From Comamonas testosteroni (lineage in GTDB: Bacteria; Pseudomonadota; Gammaproteobacteria; Burkholderiales; Burkholderiaceae_C): a stretch of 60,482 bases of DNA. This document shows positions 58,834-60,482 of the stretch, piece after piece. Both the position numbers and the translations under genes were made by a program. The DNA is taken from assembly GCF_003569915.1 (NCBI RefSeq), contig NZ_KZ984466.1:1-60482 (forward strand), written 5' to 3'. A model generated the notes under the pieces. That model did not search any database. It was given only the letters and a program-made list of their open reading frames with translations, and had not been told where the DNA came from. Positions within the stretch are counted from its first letter, which is position 1, and every line of letters starts with the position of its first letter.

Positions 58834-60027
58834 TTACCTTTGCAAGATGTTGACTTGGTGCGTCGAGTCATCACGCCGTCGTGCAGGCTGCATACGGTCG
58901 ATAACCTCAGGGGTGCAGGAGTTGCGCAAATGCAAGAGGCCTTTGGCATTTTTAAGTCCTGCTAGCTTCACAACATGTTGGACATCGAGGCCAGCAGTCA
59001 ACCAGCGCACAATTCGTGTGTTGCGAATGATTTGAGGTCCCATGCGTTTTGGAAATTCGACTCCTGCGGAAGAACAGCTCTTTTCGATGTGAGAGCGAAC
59101 GACAGTAAGCAGCGTCACCATACTTAAGCCCATCTTTTTCTCTGTAACGAACATGGTTTCACAGAGCGCACGTATTTCGTCGTTGCCAGCTGTCTTTTCC
59201 AATAGCTGGCACGTCCTCTTTACTACCTTCAGATTACTGCGCACGGCCATCCAAGACTGAACACTCTCGGCTGTAATGGCATCAAGTGGCAAGAATCGAC
59301 CTTGTTCAGGCCCACGGATTGCATGGATGGCCAGTATGTGCTGATTGGTGATGTCTGTCTGAAAATCTTGCAAACTTAATGCTCGGACCTCTTCAGGGCG
59401 TAACCCGTGTTTGAATAGCAGCATCAAGATAGCCCGGTCACGAAATTCGTAATCGTTTCGCGTCAGTTCGTTAATACGCGATGTGCAGGCAATCCATTGG
59501 TCATGGGTGAGTACATGGCCCTCATGGTTTTCTATATCTGGTCGATCCTGTTCTGCAACATCATCAACAGGACTCACTTCAAGCCATGATTGCTGTACAC
59601 AGAAGGCGTATACACGCTGGAGGACAGTGAAATATCGCTTTTGAGTATTCTTTGAAATGCTCCGACTTGGCTTACTCGATGTCGGCCCATTGGCGATAAA
59701 GTGGGCAATATTGATAGGCGTGGCCAACAAAACAGACGAGCCACAGATGCTATCAGTGGGGACAGCAAGCACGTAAGACAGATATTTAGTCCATGAACGC
59801 CATATAAAAGCGTAGCTGGTGCTCTTGCTCGGGTCGATACTCTCTTTGCCAAAGCGAGCATGCTTATTTGTATGGGCAATCCATGCATCAAAGACACCAG
59901 CAGCAGTAGCTGGCACAGGAGCAGTTGCTATCACCAAACTTGTCTCGCCATCCAAAACCGAGGTAAGGCTATGGCCAAGATATCCCCCCTCTTCTTCCAT
60001 AGGCAACATGACTCTCGCATTTCGCAT
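58834..60027 (-). CDS. Tyrosine-recombinase fold protein, nucleophile not visible
   Basis: A 397-residue protein with an N-terminal core-binding-like region and a catalytic region: KHGLRPEEVRALSL (first Arg present) and MGPQIIRNTRIVRWL (second Arg present, His replaced). The last box reads LAGLKNAKGLLHLRN, without the LGH and without Tyr. It may be a DNA-binding or regulatory relative of integrases. The last of five recombinase-fold genes in the window, close to the transposon boundary. Confidence 0.65.
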   Translation of the reverse strand: MRNARVMLPMEEEGGYLGHSLTSVLDGETSLVIATAPVPATAAGVFDAWIAHTNKHARFGKESIDPSKSTSYAFIWRSWTKYLSYVLAVPTDSICGSSVLLATPINIAHFIANGPTSSKPSRSISKNTQKRYFTVLQRVYAFCVQQSWLEVSPVDDVAEQDRPDIENHEGHVLTHDQWIACTSRINELTRNDYEFRDRAILMLLFKHGLRPEEVRALSLQDFQTDITNQHILAIHAIRGPEQGRFLPLDAITAESVQSWMAVRSNLKVVKRTCQLLEKTAGNDEIRALCETMFVTEKKMGLSMVTLLTVVRSHIEKSCSSAGVEFPKRMGPQIIRNTRIVRWLTAGLDVQHVVKLAGLKNAKGLLHLRNSCTPEVIDRMQPARRRDDSTHQVNILQR

Positions 60028-60355
60028 AAGACACCTCTGTTTCTGATATTACATGACTATCAAAGTTATAGGTAGGCCTGGACCACTTCTTGATTACTTT
60101 CTACTTTGATTGACGAACATTTAAAGGAATGGGGGCATAGATCCTTGCTGGGCGCTAGTGGGGACACAGGGGGGCAATAGGGGGGCGTGAGGGTTCTTAA
60201 AAATACCTAGATCCTCAAAAGGTAGCGCTTTAAGTCAGCAAGTACAGGTCATGTAATATAAGAAATCATCCCTAGAAGTTTAAAAAGTTATTTTTGAATG
60301 AAGAGTGCCGTACACATGCATCAAAGCGAAAATGTCGCAACAGGGAAAACTACTT
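60028..60355. other. Intergenic region before the transposon
   Basis: About 330 bp. It contains G-runs (GGGGACACAGGGGGGCAATA and GGGGGGCGTG around 60158-60190), then AT-rich DNA. No gene seen. It may hold the promoter of the recombinase gene and any attachment site. Confidence 0.4.
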
Positions 60356-60393
60356 GGGGTCGCCTCAGAAAACGGAAAATAAAGCACGCTAAG
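60356..60393. repeat. Terminal inverted repeat of a Tn21/Tn501-like transposon
   Basis: 38 bp beginning GGGGTCGCCTCAGAAAACGG and ending CACGCTAAG, the typical Tn3-family (Tn21 subgroup) terminal repeat. It marks the outer end of the element, which extends beyond the window. Confidence 0.9.
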
Positions 60394-60482
60394 CCGGTTG
60401 CAACGGTCGCAATGGCCTGAACTTGCCCGGGCCGATCTTGGCGCTGCTGCGCCAGAGGTAATCGCCGGTCAGGTTGATGTGC
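60389..60482 (-). CDS. tnpA: Tn3-family transposase, C-terminal fragment
   Basis: The last 30 codons of a transposase: [20 protein letters not shown], then [10 protein letters not shown] and a stop at 60389, overlapping the terminal repeat as usual in Tn21-type elements. The gene continues past the window end, so integrity cannot be judged. Confidence 0.9.
   Translation of the reverse strand, partial: HINLTGDYLWRSSAKIGPGKFRPLRPLQPA

Overview
This 60.5 kb window reads as accessory DNA of a large plasmid or plasmid-like element from a betaproteobacterium, probably Comamonadaceae-like. The host is inferred, not proven. The support is a KlcA/ArdB antirestriction protein, two ParB-family proteins, a ParM-like actin with its own centromere, an error-prone polymerase pair behind a LexA box, a Nuc-type phospholipase-D nuclease, many orphan DNA methyltransferases and integrases, a fresh IS3-family insertion and the end of a Tn21-like transposon. 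No rRNA, tRNA, replication initiator or conjugation machinery was recognised.

Layout: 0.1-2.0 kb holds a PemK/MazF-type toxin-antitoxin pair, a degenerate tyrosine recombinase and a GIY-YIG protein. 2.4-15 kb is a minus-strand series of small unknown genes plus two DNA methyltransferases (DUF4942 type and C5-cytosine type). 15.3-18.8 kb holds two plus-strand recombinase-fold proteins. 18.8-22.4 kb holds a third methyltransferase and unknown genes. 22.7-25.1 kb is the SOS module (umuD-like, umuC-like). 25.2-34.1 kb holds a glycine-zipper lipoprotein, two separate ParB-family genes, an integrase, GNAT-like proteins and an HTH/transglutaminase-like pair. 34.4-44.8 kb holds a lipoprotein, further leader-controlled unknowns, an IS3 element that splits one of them, and a pair of paralogous nucleotidyltransferase-fold proteins. 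44.8-53.3 kb holds klcA and minus-strand blocks of small membrane, exported and unknown proteins ending in a GHKL-like protein. 53.4-56.9 kb holds a candidate large structured RNA, a helically phased centromere array, the actin gene and a tandem-RHH-like partner gene. 56.9-60.0 kb holds the PLD nuclease, exported proteins and a degenerate recombinase. From 60,356 the window enters a Tn21/Tn501-like transposon.

Three layers of structure are not explained by gene calls. (1) At least 24 genes, otherwise unrelated, start immediately after the same type of 5' leader RNA. It has a small hairpin, a second hairpin (CTGGC..GCCAG type), a linker ending in AACCC, a long GGGCAC/GTGCCC hairpin, and a last hairpin enclosing the Shine-Dalgarno and abutting the ATG. 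Stem sequences change completely from copy to copy while pairing is kept, and many copies have a TAGAAT-like -10 just upstream. Many of these genes also have their own terminator, so much of the region is built of promoter-leader-ORF-terminator modules. (2) A second gene set (both parB genes, klcA, a large recombinase, and others) uses a promoter with a quasi-palindromic TTTGCGYCAAA at -35, exactly 16 bp from the -10. This looks like a replicon-wide operator, comparable in logic to the KorA/KorB network of IncP plasmids. (3) Upstream of the actin gene lie 20 GGNCC hexamers in five groups of four, all spaced at multiples of about 10.5 bp, beside a roughly 600-nt hairpin-dense segment that may be a large noncoding RNA.

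Most small proteins here have no recognisable function and are described only by what can be seen. Starts were chosen by leader position, overlap with the upstream gene, or Shine-Dalgarno. All statements come from reading the sequence without database searches.
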